Positions 49,920 through 61,800 of a stretch of DNA of 64,000 bases are shown in pieces (position 1 is the stretch's first letter; each line of letters begins with the position of its first letter). This stretch comes from Brachionus rotundiformis (Eukaryota; Rotifera; Eurotatoria; Ploima; Brachionidae). The stretch is taken from NCBI GenBank assembly GCA_016802295.1, contig JAESIW010000020.1:3500586-3564585 (forward strand), read 5' to 3'. The notes below the pieces were generated by a model that was not told where the DNA came from, made no database searches, and saw only the letters and a list, made by a program, of their open reading frames with translations. Position numbers and translations under genes: made by a program.

Positions 49920-51263
49920 AACTATGAAAAAACTTGAGACCATTTTCGGTACAATTAGATTGAAGGTATCTTGTAATAAAATTGAAATTTCATTAAGTTT
50001 GAAAAGCCAGCTTTCTTTGATTGTATTCATAGCTTTGTATAATCACTGTAGACAAATTTGATCCGATATCGGATTTAAAGCAAGCGATTTTCAAACAGAT
50101 GAGTTTTTTTAATTAGAAGTTAAAAATTATTAATATGAACTCATCACATTATCATATCAAAAACACATCATTTGACGTAATTTTGACATTTTGAAAAGTT
50201 AAATTGAAGTTAAAAGACTTTACAATTGTAGATTGATTTTAGTTTTCCAAAGTTAGTGCTTGAAGAAAACTTAATTTGAAAAAATAGAAAATCTTAGAAA
50301 AATATTCTAGTTTTAATATCAAAAATTTTATATTTTTATATACATTTTCTTAATAAAGTGAAAATTTTTTCATAAATGCATTAAAACGATATCCAAAGCT
50401 ATTTTAAACTAGCCACTATGGTGCCCAGAATTGTTGATTAAAAAGAATCAAATTAAAGATTTTTTTTGTCATTAATTAACAATTTTGTCAAAAATGCTTC
50501 TCATATTTAATTTTTTTAAGTATTATTTATGTAATCAAAAAAAAGAAATATCATGAATAATTTAAAATTGTTTACCCATTTATTGTTTTGCCACCAGTTT
50601 GATTGGATTTGCAGACTTTATGCTAACTTTCAATTCACCTTCAAACTTAAAGATATTTTTAATTAACTCGATCATCAGCAGCAGCAGAGATTTTAACCAA
50701 ATAAGTTGGAATTTTCAAGAACCAACCACTGTTTCACTTGTAACTATCGCATTTTTTTACAAAAAGCTTATTTTTATTTAATTTTGTAGAATCAATTTTG
50801 AAAACAATAATTTTTATTTAATTTTTATTCTTTTTTTTTTGAAAATAAATTTTCACGTAAAACACATTACAAAAAAAAAACTAGATAATATTTATTTTTC
50901 AATAATTTTATTAAGTTAATTTTTTTAATATTTTTGTTTAATAAATAATTTCAACCACTTGACCAAGTCTGACCCACTGCGACTAATATAATATGAATAA
51001 AATTTTGATAATATACATACAGCTTTATCTGAACCAACTCAATTCGTCAATACATATTTACAATTATACAAATTGAGGAAACCAAATTGAAAAAAATTCC
51101 ACCACAAAACAAAATAAACAATTAAAAATGCCGAGTTAAAAAATTGGTCTCATTTTACCAAAGCATACAAAGCTTCGAATCAAAAAAATCTACAAAAATA
51201 GAAGCTGTCTAGAACACCGGATAACTTAGCTCGAAAAACCTAATTGAATATGAATGCTAGAGG
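49920..51263. other. Intergenic region left of MED31
   Basis: AT-rich. At 50580-50780 there are competing open frames on both strands: 60 codons on plus, and a minus-strand frame reading IELIKNIFKFEGELKVS with a stop upstream. Neither could be tied to a family or a gene model. The MED31 3' UTR lies near 50950-51263. Confidence 0.4.
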
Positions 51264-52514
51264 CTAGGATTTTTGCTTGATTGCCGTGCTGGCCTTGGCG
51301 CCAGAACTCGATTTGGCATTGATGCTGCTCGACTTTGAATCCGTAGCCATCTTTGTATCGGACTCATTCGACTGTGGCTCATCGAGCTCACTACTCGACT
51401 CACTGGCCATCGACTTCACTGTTCTCATAAATGACTCGCGGTTGTATTTCCAATGCAACATTTGCTGTTCACATATAAAATGAACACAATCTTTGTCTTT
51501 TATCATTTGTTGTAGTTCATCATTCTGAATTAATTCCAAAAAGAACAAACACTCTGGATACCTAATAAATTGTATGTACTCTGGCTTTTTCCAATAGAGT
51601 AAATATTTTAGATAATTTTTAAACGAGTCATTTTCAAACAGGCCTTGTTTGGCCAAATAGTGAAGATAATTTGGATTGGCAAGGCACTGGACAAACTCAA
51701 GCTCGACCAAGAAACGCTTCCGCTGTTGTTTTTCATTCAACTCTTTTTCTTTAAGCTCTCTTTCCTTTTCTAGTTCGCGTTCGCGTTCATTTATCTGCTG
51801 CTGTTGTTGTTTAAGCATGTACTGTTGGTTGTAGTAGTCCGAGTTTTCATAGTTAAGGTCATAGTTTTGGGAGTTTTGATGTTGGTAGCTGTTCGATGTG
51901 TTAAATTGGTCGTGTGCTTGGTACGGATGGTTGTATTGATTGTACGAGTTGTTGTATGGCGAGTTGACCATCATGGTCGGCGTGGATGGAATCGAAGAGG
52001 ATGAATGATGCATTTGTGGATGAGTTTGGTGGTATTGTTGCTGCGGGGTGAGCGGCGGAAGGGGGGAATTGAGCGACATTGATTGATAATGTGGCTGAGA
52101 TGTGTTGGTTATCGGAGACTGGTTTGGCATTGGTGAATTTATTTGATATTGAGCCGAGTGGGTTACCGGCGAGTTCATATTTGAGTTTATTTGGTTGCTG
52201 GCCATCGGCGAGTAAATGTGCTGCGATTGAGGCATCAGAGGCGATTGAATGTGCCGCGGCGAATTCAAATTGTGCTGATAGGCCGGTGTCTGGCTGACGC
52301 TCTGCATCGGGGAGTTCATGGATTGATATGGCGGAGCGATCGGCTGCTGCTGAATCGGCATCATGGGAGAACTGTTCTGAGCTGGCGATGGTACCGACAT
52401 CGGATTCGAATATCGCATTTGTTGGCTTTGGAAATATTGGGGTGGCGGTGGCGCTATAGGATTTGATCCCTGAACCACCGGGTTGCCCATAGGAGTGCCC
52501 GATGTGGATGACAT
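51264..52514 (-). CDS. MED31: Mediator complex subunit 31 with long N-terminal extension
   Basis: Core Mediator middle-module subunit (yeast Soh1), nuclear. Intronless, 416 residues from ATG at 52514. The conserved domain is at about residues 265-365 and includes RFLVELEFVQCLANPNYLHY, NYLKYLLYWKKPEYIQF, RYPECLFFLELIQ and CEQQMLHWKY, an unmistakable MED31 core. MED31 is normally about 100-140 residues. Here about 260 residues rich in Gln, Pro, Ser, Asn and Tyr precede it, with many short SP(M/L) and NSP units, followed by a charged helix (NERERELEKERELKEKEL). A Ser-rich acidic tail of about 50 residues follows the core. The extension is in frame without introns and has ordinary codon use. It lies about 2.6 kb right of MED13, on the same strand. 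Confidence 0.93.
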   Translation of the reverse strand: MSSTSGTPMGNPVVQGSNPIAPPPPQYFQSQQMRYSNPMSVPSPAQNSSPMMPIQQQPIAPPYQSMNSPMQSVSQTPAYQHNLNSPRHIQSPLMPQSQHIYSPMASNQINSNMNSPVTHSAQYQINSPMPNQSPITNTSQPHYQSMSLNSPLPPLTPQQQYHQTHPQMHHSSSSIPSTPTMMVNSPYNNSYNQYNHPYQAHDQFNTSNSYQHQNSQNYDLNYENSDYYNQQYMLKQQQQQINERERELEKERELKEKELNEKQQRKRFLVELEFVQCLANPNYLHYLAKQGLFENDSFKNYLKYLLYWKKPEYIQFIRYPECLFFLELIQNDELQQMIKDKDCVHFICEQQMLHWKYNRESFMRTVKSMASESSSELDEPQSNESDTKMATDSKSSSINAKSSSGAKASTAIKQKS

Positions 52515-53505
52515 GACGACTTTGTTTTAAAGTTTGAATAATTATGTTCGCTTTGAAGGTGATTTGTCCGACTTTACCAAAATGGACATGTACAAATATG
52601 CTACGATTATATTAAACTTTTTATTAAAGCAAATGATTCCTAAAGTATAATTAAACAAATAAAATAATATCAAAAGTTTTGTTATTTAAAACTTAATTAT
52701 CAAAATATGAATTTAAATCAAATTGAGTATATGCAAAAAAACTATTCGATACGAAGGCTAATAATTGTCTTGTCTAATAAATGTATTATGTAATTTATGT
52801 TCACCTATAAAAAAATTAACTATGAATTTTTAATAATTATCTAAAAGATGTATTTTTTTGCATAGTATTTTTATCTTTAGTTTTCAAATTTTTCTCTTAT
52901 GGTTGAACCAAGGTTTATTCTTGTCAAAAGACAAAGAATGCATTTGGAAATGGAAATTAAATATAACTTAAGAATTCACTTGTGATCTCATGCAAGCTAT
53001 CTAAAATAAAAAAATATACAACTTTAAATAATTTATTAGTTTTTATTAATATAAAAGTGATTAATTTTGAATTTGGTTTAGTTTAAAAAATTCTTAATTA
53101 TTTGTTACATTAGCTATAAATGTTTCTTTGCTATAATTACTGAACAATTTAATTTCCTATTAGACAGACAATTAAATGAATTAGTAAATTGTTAAAAAAT
53201 TATCTTTTGAAGCGAGATACTCAACTTTTAATGATTTTGAGTGGATCGCTAAAAACTTTTTTTAAATATTTTATTATTTGATTTCAGACAAAGTAAAAAT
53301 AAACCAAAAATAAGATACTTGGTAAACTTTCTTGCATAAAAATCATCTTTTTCGATCTTCAAGTGCAGAAACAGAAGCATTTGATATAACTCGTTCTTTT
53401 GATATGAAGGTAATTTAATTATTCAAAATCTTTACAAGATGGTTTGAAATATGATATTCACAAAGCAAACTTTGATTGCCAAAAATTAAAAAATTATTTC
53501 AAAAA
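52515..53505. other. Region upstream of MED31
   Basis: MED31 promoter on its left edge, otherwise AT-rich. A short plus-strand stretch at about 53360-53409 (SSAETEAFDITRSFDMK before a GT) looks exon-like but has no partner exons. Confidence 0.35.
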
Positions 53506-53634
53506 ATGCTTTACCTAAACATCTATTTTACTCTTTGTCTATATTTTAAGTCTATACTGGATTACGGATCAGTTACTTGGAATCTCTTCAGTAAGGATGT
53601 TACAGGAGAACTAAAAAAGTCAAAAAAAACTTAA
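53506..53634 (+). mobile_element. Possible non-LTR retrotransposon reverse-transcriptase fragment
   Basis: A 42-codon frame reads LYFKSILDYGSVTWNLFSKD. The pattern S-I-L-D-Y-G-S-x-x-W resembles the thumb-proximal signature found after the polymerase domain in LINE reverse transcriptases. No other RT motif is preserved around it, so this would be a short decayed relic. Confidence 0.4.
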
Positions 53635-53945
53635 AAAATAAAATATGATGAACTGATTGAATTCATTTGCTCAATTTTCAAACTAATTAGCCTCAGGCTC
53701 GGCTGGTACAACAAAAAGTAAAAATAAAAAGTAAAACATCACTTGAATTCTAGATGCTTATAAAAATAAACTATAAAATTTTATAAATGTTAATTTAAAT
53801 AAACTTAATTAAAGTCAAATTTAATATCAAATTTAGTATTTAATATCTGTTATTATTTAAATACAAATAGGAAAACATTGTAGAATTTTTACTCTCCTGA
53901 TAAAAAACTTGTTCTGTATTTGAAGCCAATCGAAATCTTTTTTAT

Positions 53946-54143
53946 TTATCTATAAAAATCTGCCAGTGAAGCAAAAGGCCTCCACACGTCTCCTATCCTG
54001 AGCGATGGTTTCCACATGAATTTCATCTCTTTCAGATCTTTCTCAACTGTTCTCCTCAGGGCCATTTTGTCTTCCATCAATGCTCTTTTTATTTTAAGTG
54101 TCCAAAATTCAACTCCACGAATTCTGCCTATTTTATAAAGTTC
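53946..54143 (-). mobile_element. Possible retroelement C-terminal fragment
   Basis: A minus-strand frame of 65 codons in a locally less AT-rich patch reads RRTVEKDLKEMKFMWKPS then GDVWRPFASLADFYR before a stop. The spacing DL...W......W R resembles the C-terminus of LINE ORF2 proteins (R..W...I..DL ... DR..WR). It is preceded by stops. It could also be an exon of an unknown gene. Confidence 0.35.
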
Positions 54144-54649
54144 TTAGTTTGTAATTAATTTAAGATATACGATTCTCAATTTTTTTCGTAGGCAATTGTT
54201 ATTGAATATTGACCGCTATCGATCATTTTTTAACATTCAGATACATTTAGCTCCATTGTGGAAATATCAAAGACCATAGTTCGAGAAGAGTACACTAATA
54301 AAAATGAAAATCTGCTTAATCTGTTTTAGTTTTTTTGACTTGCATACTATTTTATCATTTTTAAAAATTTTATTCAAATAAAAAAAAATACTTTAATATA
54401 AAGCTCTATTTATTTAGTTTAACTTATTAGAAAAAAACAGACTTGTTTTTAAGTCACAAAATTTTAAGTAAATCTGGGAATCAATTAATTTAATTATATC
54501 ATATCATATTTTAAAGTGATTATGGTCAAATTGTTTCTCCTGGTTGAATTATTTGAAATATATAACTAAAAACTGTTTGAAAAAAAAAAGTTTATTCTTA
54601 GATTATCTTTAAATTTTATTAAGATAATATATTTTCTTAAAATAATTTA
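54144..54649. other. Intergenic spacer
   Basis: AT-rich 3' flank of the hydrolase gene. No further feature is seen. Confidence 0.45.
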
Positions 54650-55411
54650 TTAATTCCTAATAAAGTTGATTTTCCTTAAAAATTTATCAATTTTTCCAAT
54701 GAATTCAATTCTGTCTTGACTTGATGTTAAAGAATGATTACCATTTTCCAAAACTTCCACCGTTCCCATTTTCTCAAATTTTTTGCTTAAATTTTTTGAA
54801 CAAAATTCATCTTTTAATGATAAAACACTTAAGATGGGACAAAAATTTTTCCATCTTGAGAACTCATCATCACTCAGATAGCTGCTAAACAGATCTTCTT
54901 TATTTCGTTCCTCATAAACAGTGATAAATCGCTCTGTTAACCAAATTTCACAATCATACTCAAAATAAATACCACTAGTTTTGGCTTTTAAGACGATATC
55001 CTTTAAATTGGGATCATTATTAGCTTCTATGTCACTCACAGGAGCTTGCAAGATGATTGCTTTTATTTTTGGATTATTTGATGCTTCAATGTATAGTAAG
55101 CAGTCTTGGCAACCGGTTGAATGTCCCAAAAGAATAACATTTCCGTCAATTTTATTTAGTAGAGAGTCGATATCTTCAATATCACTTTGAATACTAAATG
55201 TCTTGTAGTTTGGATGAGATCTTAATTGAGGATACACTAAAACAATATCATTTAGATCACAAAAATCTTTTAGATTTGTAAAATAAAGAGATGATAAGAT
55301 ATTTCCACCCATACCGTCCAGAAATATTAGATAATTGGATGATTTTACCTTGGATTTGTAAGCAATTGAGCCATGACAATTATAAGTAAATAAAATTCCA
55401 TCAACTTCCAT
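54650..55411 (-). CDS. Alpha/beta hydrolase, DUF1749 (UPF0613)-like
   Basis: 253 residues, intronless, minus strand from 55411. The alpha/beta-hydrolase fold is shown by FLDGMGGN near the N-terminus (oxyanion region), the nucleophile elbow GHSTGCQD at about residues 97-104, the following APVSDIEA, and a late Asp (SLKDEF, about 212) and His (NGNHSLT, about 228) that complete the Ser-Asp-His triad. GHSTGCQD and the APVSDRE-like motif are typical of the DUF1749 group, known to me mainly from fungi and plants and sometimes linked to siderophore esterases; the substrate here is unknown. No signal peptide, so probably cytosolic. It is divergent from the RanBP2-like gene, with 429 bp between the starts. 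Confidence 0.82.
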   Translation of the reverse strand: MEVDGILFTYNCHGSIAYKSKVKSSNYLIFLDGMGGNILSSLYFTNLKDFCDLNDIVLVYPQLRSHPNYKTFSIQSDIEDIDSLLNKIDGNVILLGHSTGCQDCLLYIEASNNPKIKAIILQAPVSDIEANNDPNLKDIVLKAKTSGIYFEYDCEIWLTERFITVYEERNKEDLFSSYLSDDEFSRWKNFCPILSVLSLKDEFCSKNLSKKFEKMGTVEVLENGNHSLTSSQDRIEFIGKIDKFLRKINFIRN

Positions 55412-55840
55412 TATAAAATTGTATTTTAGTGATTAAAAAAAGCATAAATTCTTAAAAATTTAAGTGCGTTTTAGTAAACTAATTTTTGAATTTATAAATA
55501 TTATAAGTTTCTAATAAACAAAAATTTGAAAATGATATAACAAAATTAATATGGAATTTGCTGTGTTTAGTTTATTTGTATCGATAAAATTTTAAAAGAA
55601 TATATATATTTTTTATTTCTTAATGCTATCAATATATAAATTATATGAAAACATATTAACTAAATTTTATTAAAACGAAATTATTATTAACTTAAATTTG
55701 CTTCTTAAATAAGATCCCAATTAATGAAAATTAAATTGAAAAATAATAATTTTTACAAATTTTCAAAAATTATCTCAAGGCAATTAACAATTGACTTTAA
55801 AGTTAATATTATTTTTAAATTTTATTATGATAGAGAAAAA
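55412..55840. other. Divergent promoter region between the hydrolase and RanBP2-like genes
   Basis: An AT-only stretch containing several TATATA runs (near 55600-55650). A frame in phase with the next gene opens at 55724 but reads as Lys/Asn/Phe-rich filler, so the start at 55841 is preferred. Confidence 0.45.
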
Positions 55841-58800
55841 ATGATATTTAAAACAAAATTTGAGCTTGATAAGCACGTTGGCAAAATACTCATGAGAGCA
55901 AGAACGGATTCTGATGTAAAATTAACTTACATTCTTTCAATCATTTGGTTTTTTTTAAATTTTTTTGTCCAGAAAAATAAGGAAGGCTTAAAGATTGCAA
56001 AGCTATACTTTGATATCAAGGAATTCGATACTGCTAACTTCTATTTGACTAATTATCTGAGTGAATTTACATTAGATGCATTCGCTTGGAAACTAAAGGC
56101 TGAAATCGCAGAGACAAGCGATAAAAATTGGCTTGAGGCGATTAATTTCTATACCAAGTACTTGGAAAATATTTTCATATGCTAAAAATTTAACTTTGTT
56201 TTTTAAGATCATTTAAATTAAGTGATGAACGTGACCAAAAGCTTTTACTTAAGAGTATATAAAATAATAATTGTAGTAGTTTATTTTATTTATATTTTAT
56301 TAAGTTTGTAATTGTTTTGTTCATGCTGAAAAATTTGATACTGTCAAAGCAAAAGAATGGCTGGATAAAACAACCAAAATATTTCCCAATGACAAATTGA
56401 TAATTAATTTAAAGGAAAAATTATTTGATAAGGTTGAAGCCCTTGGTGAAAAAGAGTTAAAAGAATGGGAAGCTTTCTTAATTAAAGCGATAGTAATATT
56501 TATAAAAAAATCTTCATTCTAAATAAGTATTTTATCTATAGAATGAAAATTGTATCGATCATGAACTCAACTTTAAGTTTATAAATATAAACTTAAAGAA
56601 TAAAAATTATTCTAAAGCATTTAGGCATTTAATCAAGATTGAACACAAATCTATATTCGAACGTGATTCGAAATGGCTTGAATTGATTATTAATTTAATA
56701 AACTCGTATATTGAAAATAAGGAAGAATTTAATCAACATGACAAGTCAACAAAATTAATATTCTACCTCATGGCAATTAGTCTAATGGTTGGCCAAATTT
56801 TTGGTATAATTCAAAGTGATGATTTGATTGTAGTTAAAAATTACTTATTAAGGTAAATAACTATTTGAAGTAAATAATCAAAATTTAATATTTTTTTAAG
56901 ACTTAAAAAATTTATTTTATCGTTTGAGAGGGAGAAATTGGTAGATTTGAAAGATCAATTCACCAAAATTGTATTTAATGAGATAACTTCACAATACTTT
57001 CACATACTTGGACTACTCTTACTAAAACATGACTACTACCTAATCGAATTTAAAGATAATGAATTTAGTAGGGAAACCAAAACTGGTTTATTTTGTATGG
57101 TGAAATCATTATCCTTGTCGAAGCCCAATGGATCATTTTTGAGCCAAGATATCATCCAAAAAACAAAACAGGACCCTCTACGTCTTGTATTTATTGACTA
57201 TATGAAATTACTGCACAGAGACTCGTGCTGGCGATATTCTTCCATTGGCAACTGGATTAAATTTCTGCTGATTAGAAATTTTTCAAATGATTATTCTAAA
57301 ATCTTAGAGAAAATTAATATTAACAAACAAGAGATAAAAGTCTGAATATTTTTTTCGTATCTTATAATTTATTAAATTATTTTTTTTTGAATTTTTGAAG
57401 ATTGAAAATATTTTTGGAGATTTTTTTGACCATGATGAAAATTTTCTTGGTTATAATTACAAGGAAATTGTTCATTCGACAATCAACAATATTTATGAAA
57501 AAAATGTTTTGGAATATGCAGATAAAAGTAAATATAATTTAATTTAAAAAAAATTGTATAATTTATTGTTTTTATATTAAGCTTGTCTTGAAAATCAATC
57601 ATTTAATTTGAATTATTTAATTTGGCACGGACTTTCAAATACAAATTTTTATTCAAAATGTGACGATTTAGCTGAGATACCACCTTATTGTAAGTTATTT
57701 TTAGGAAAATTGTTCAAAACATGTAAAAAAAAATAATAAATTTTTTATTATTCATGTCACTATTAACTATTAATATGTTTCTAAGTCAAAAAAATTAATC
57801 TAACTGACTCGAACTTTAAGATTTTTGAACAACACCGATTTTTATTAAAAATTTAAAATAGATAAACAAATTTAAATAAAAAATTAAACATCTTTTAATT
57901 AGGAGTAAAAATATAATGATTTAGTTTTAAATTTACATGTTTTGTTCAGCTTCTTTTTAATTCAAAAACTAAACATAATTCAAAGTTTTTTTCCGCTCAA
58001 CCAAAAACATGGCACATTCAGAGCCTAATTTTGGTGTCGAAAACCTAACCATATGCAATCTTGAATCTATGAGCTTGATGGACTTGAAAGTTTTCTATTA
58101 TTCTGTGTTTTACCAGGCACTAAGCAAATTAAAATCAATAAGCCGATTCTCTCTAAGACCATTTTGGCTCGAGGAAAAATTGCCAAGCAAACATCAATCT
58201 GAATGGTGGTTCNNNNNNNNNNNNNNNNNNNNNNNNNNNNNNNNNNNNNNNNNNNNNNNNNNNNNNNNNNNNNNNNNNNNNNNNNNNNNNNNNNNNNNNN
58301 NNNNNNNNNNNNNNNNNNNNNNNNNNNNNNNNNNNNNNNNNNNNNNNNNNNNNNNNNNNNNNNNNNNNNNNNNNNNNNNNNNNNNNNNNNNNNNNNNNNN
58401 NNNNNNNNNNNNNNNNNNNNNNNNNNNNNNNNNNNNNNNNNNNNNNNNNNNNNNNNNNNNNNNNNNNNNNNNNNNNNNNNNNNNNNNNNNNNNNNNNNNN
58501 NNNNNNNNNNNNNNNNNNNNNNNNNNNNNNNNNNNNNNNNNNNNNNNNNNNNNNNNNNNNNNNNNNNNNNNNNNNNNNNNNNNNNNNNNNNNNNNNNNNN
58601 NNNNNNNNNNNNNNNNNNNNNGCAATCTTGAATCTATGAGCTTGATGGACTTAAAAGTTTTCTATTACTCTGTGTTTTACCAGGCACTAAGCAAATTAAA
58701 ATCAATAAGCCAATTCTCTCTAAGACCATTTTGGCTCATGGAAAAATTGCCAAGCAAACATCAATCTGAATGGTGGTTCTATTCCACCCTGGAAGTTATT

Positions 58801-61800
58801 AAAACGAAAAACAATCAAACTTTTATGAGTTCTTCTTTGGATGACTTAGGATTTGTCATAAAAACTGATTCAAAAAAACAGAATGAAATTTTAAGAATTC
58901 TGGAGCTCGTTCGCCTCAAAAATCCAAGTATAAAGATTTCCACAGAAGGAAAAAATGATATGAAATTCAAAACTGATCTGAATGTCATAATTTGTGTTGC
59001 CAAATACTTGCAATTTTTGAGTGATTCTATTGATTTTTCAAATGAATCCCAGTCTTTGACCAAAAGAGACAAGCTTTTAGATAAGTTTGGTCATGACTTT
59101 GCCGCTTTAAATTCAGAAACTAGTCAATCTCCTAAAGAGAAGCAGTTCTACATCAAAAATTATCTAATTAAGTACTGGAACTTTGTTCTGAAACAAATAA
59201 TTAAGCTCAAGCAAGTTTTTTATTCAGTCGAGGATGAGTTAAATGAGTCTTTATACGAGACATCAATCCAATATGAATCAGATATCAAACCCTATGGTCA
59301 AGCAAATAAATTCAATTTATTTGAAAATTATTTTGATTATTACCAAGAACTAGATAAAGGAAAGTTTACACCATCAAAGTCACCAAAAAATAAGCTTAAT
59401 ATTGAAGATTTAAAATTATTTTCAGCAAAATCAAATTCTGTTGAATCAAAGCTCACTAGTCAATTTTATTTTGACCAAGTAATTCAATCAGGACTACTCA
59501 ACTTAGTTTTAATCTACTCAATGCCTGATTGTCCCACTGATGAAATGCACACTTTTCAAAATTTGGACGAAGCGATAAAAATTTTTGATTCAATTGAAGA
59601 ATCACTCGAGAATAAATGGAAGAATGAATTTAATCTTTATCATCTACAGGTATTTATTTTGAAAAACATATATTATGCAAGATTCGTGAAATTTTATTTT
59701 AAAATAATTGTCATATTACTTTTTAAAATAGACAGTTTAAAAAACTAAACTATAACTTTTCCCAGATCCTTTAAAATGGGAAAAATGGGAACTAAAAGAG
59801 GATTTTATCCTGTTCAATTTGTTTATAGGCTTAAAATTTTAGACTTAAATCTCTTATTTTGATTAAAAAAGCTTCTCATCTTTTTAAAGTGTCTATTAAT
59901 TTCGAGTTCAATGGTGAAATGGCCTCATTTGGAGGAATTATAGCTTTTAATCTATGAACTTATCAAGATAGATGTATTTTAAAATTAATCTAGACAGAGC
60001 TAATATAAAAATAAAAAATTTTTATCCTGATGAATTTTTTTATAAAACAATTATTTTTTTATATGATTATAGCAAAATTGATGCTACATAATGCTCGATT
60101 CAAAGGCTGAGTGACTTAAAGGAACTCGAATAAAATTTTAATTCATTTAATATTTTATTTTAAAGAAACCAAAAAAATAAACTCTTTACTTATTTTAACT
60201 AAATAAGTTGAAACAACTAAAAATTATGATTTAAAATATCTGTGAAATTAAAGACTTAAATATAAAATTTTTATTTTGAAAAAGATTTGTAAGAAACTAG
60301 CTGAAACTTTGGTATTACAGAGAGAAGCACTAACATCACTTAAGCAGAAAAATACAGAATCATTCTTTCAGCAAAATATGAACGAAAACATGGAAAAAAT
60401 AGAAAGATTAATTGAATTGACCAAAAACAAAATAACCATCGCATTTAAAAAGTTTCCCAGAAGCCAGGAATCAGCCGAGACTGATCGTATAATGGAATCT
60501 ATAAATACCAGTTTTGGAAGCTCATTTATAAATAATTTGGACGAAAATGCCCTAAATACAAGTATTTCAGAATCCATCAAGACCATTGAACAATACTTTG
60601 CCTACAAAGCAGAACATACACCAGAGGCTTTAATCAGAAAGGCCGAATATGAGCGAGAGCAAAAACTTAAACAAGAAGAAGAGAGAATTGAACATGAACG
60701 AATAGCCAAAGAAGAAGAGCTTAGGCGTATTGAGCTTGAAGAAAAAGCTAAAAGAGAGCGCGAAGAAGAGCTCGAAAAACAAAGGCAACTTGAAGAACAG
60801 GAAAAAAAAATAAGAGAAGAACAAGAAAAACAAGATAAACAAGAAAAAGAGCAACTCAAAAAAGAACTTAAGATTCACCAAGAGAAGATAAAAAAATTGG
60901 AACAAGAAGAGTTGCTGAGATGGAACAAGCAAAAAGAAGAACTTGAGAAGGAAAAAATTCGTCTAAGAGACGAAATAAATGAGGAAGTGAACAAAAAAGT
61001 GAAAGAACTTGAAATACAGCAGAAAAAATCAGCAGACCAAATGGACAGCAGCAACAAAAGCGACAAAATAACTGGACTAATTAATTCTCTCAATAAGCAA
61101 AGATCTCAGTATTTTGAAATGAATAAAGAAATTTTAAAGGAACAATTTAGCTTCATTAAAAATCAAAATAAAAAAATTAACAATGAACTTAAACAAATTA
61201 GAGTAAGCACTAATAATAGACAGGTAATTTTTCTTAATATTTATTAAATTTAAAACATCATATTTTTCATTAAAAATGAATTCAAATTAACTTAATAAGT
61301 GTTTTTTTTTTATTACCATAAATACCATATTCTCGTTCGATTACGATGCTTCAAAAGTTAAGACAAGCTATTGGACTCTGCTTTTAAGACTTGATTTTAA
61401 GTCAAAAATGAAAAAAAAAATTTAAATTAAGCAATATTTTAGAAAAATTGATTAATTTTATTTATTTATTAACTAAATTGGAGTTTTGGTGCAGAATAAT
61501 GGATCGAGAGAATACGGCAATAATAATAGTATCAGTAAAAGTATAAGTAAATTTCTTAAGTTCGAAAAATTATGAAGAAAAATTAAAAAAAATTAAATCT
61601 TGACTTATATTTATTTTTCAATACTTTTTTAGAACCATTTAAATTTTCAATAAATAAATCTGTTGGTAATTTCAAAATATAATTAAAAGCTTAATTAAAT
61701 TTTTTAAGTCATTTGATCTAAATTTGACTTTAATCTTTTACTATTCTGATTAGCAAATTGATCGTTATTGTTATACTGATCGTAATTATTAGATATCAAT

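Noticed and set aside
50580..50790. Open frames on both strands, including a 60-codon plus-strand frame and a minus-strand frame with one internal TGA
   Set aside because: No start context, partner exon or family. The internal TGA was considered as selenocysteine, but there is no supporting structure or homology.
55724..55840. N-terminal extension of the RanBP2-like protein from the upstream in-frame ATG
   Set aside because: Lys/Asn/Phe-rich translation of A/T filler; the family N-terminus corresponds to the ATG at 55841.
60602..61093. Long minus-strand frames rich in Ser, Cys, Phe and Leu
   Set aside because: Antisense shadows of the Glu/Lys-rich coiled coil of the RanBP2-like gene.
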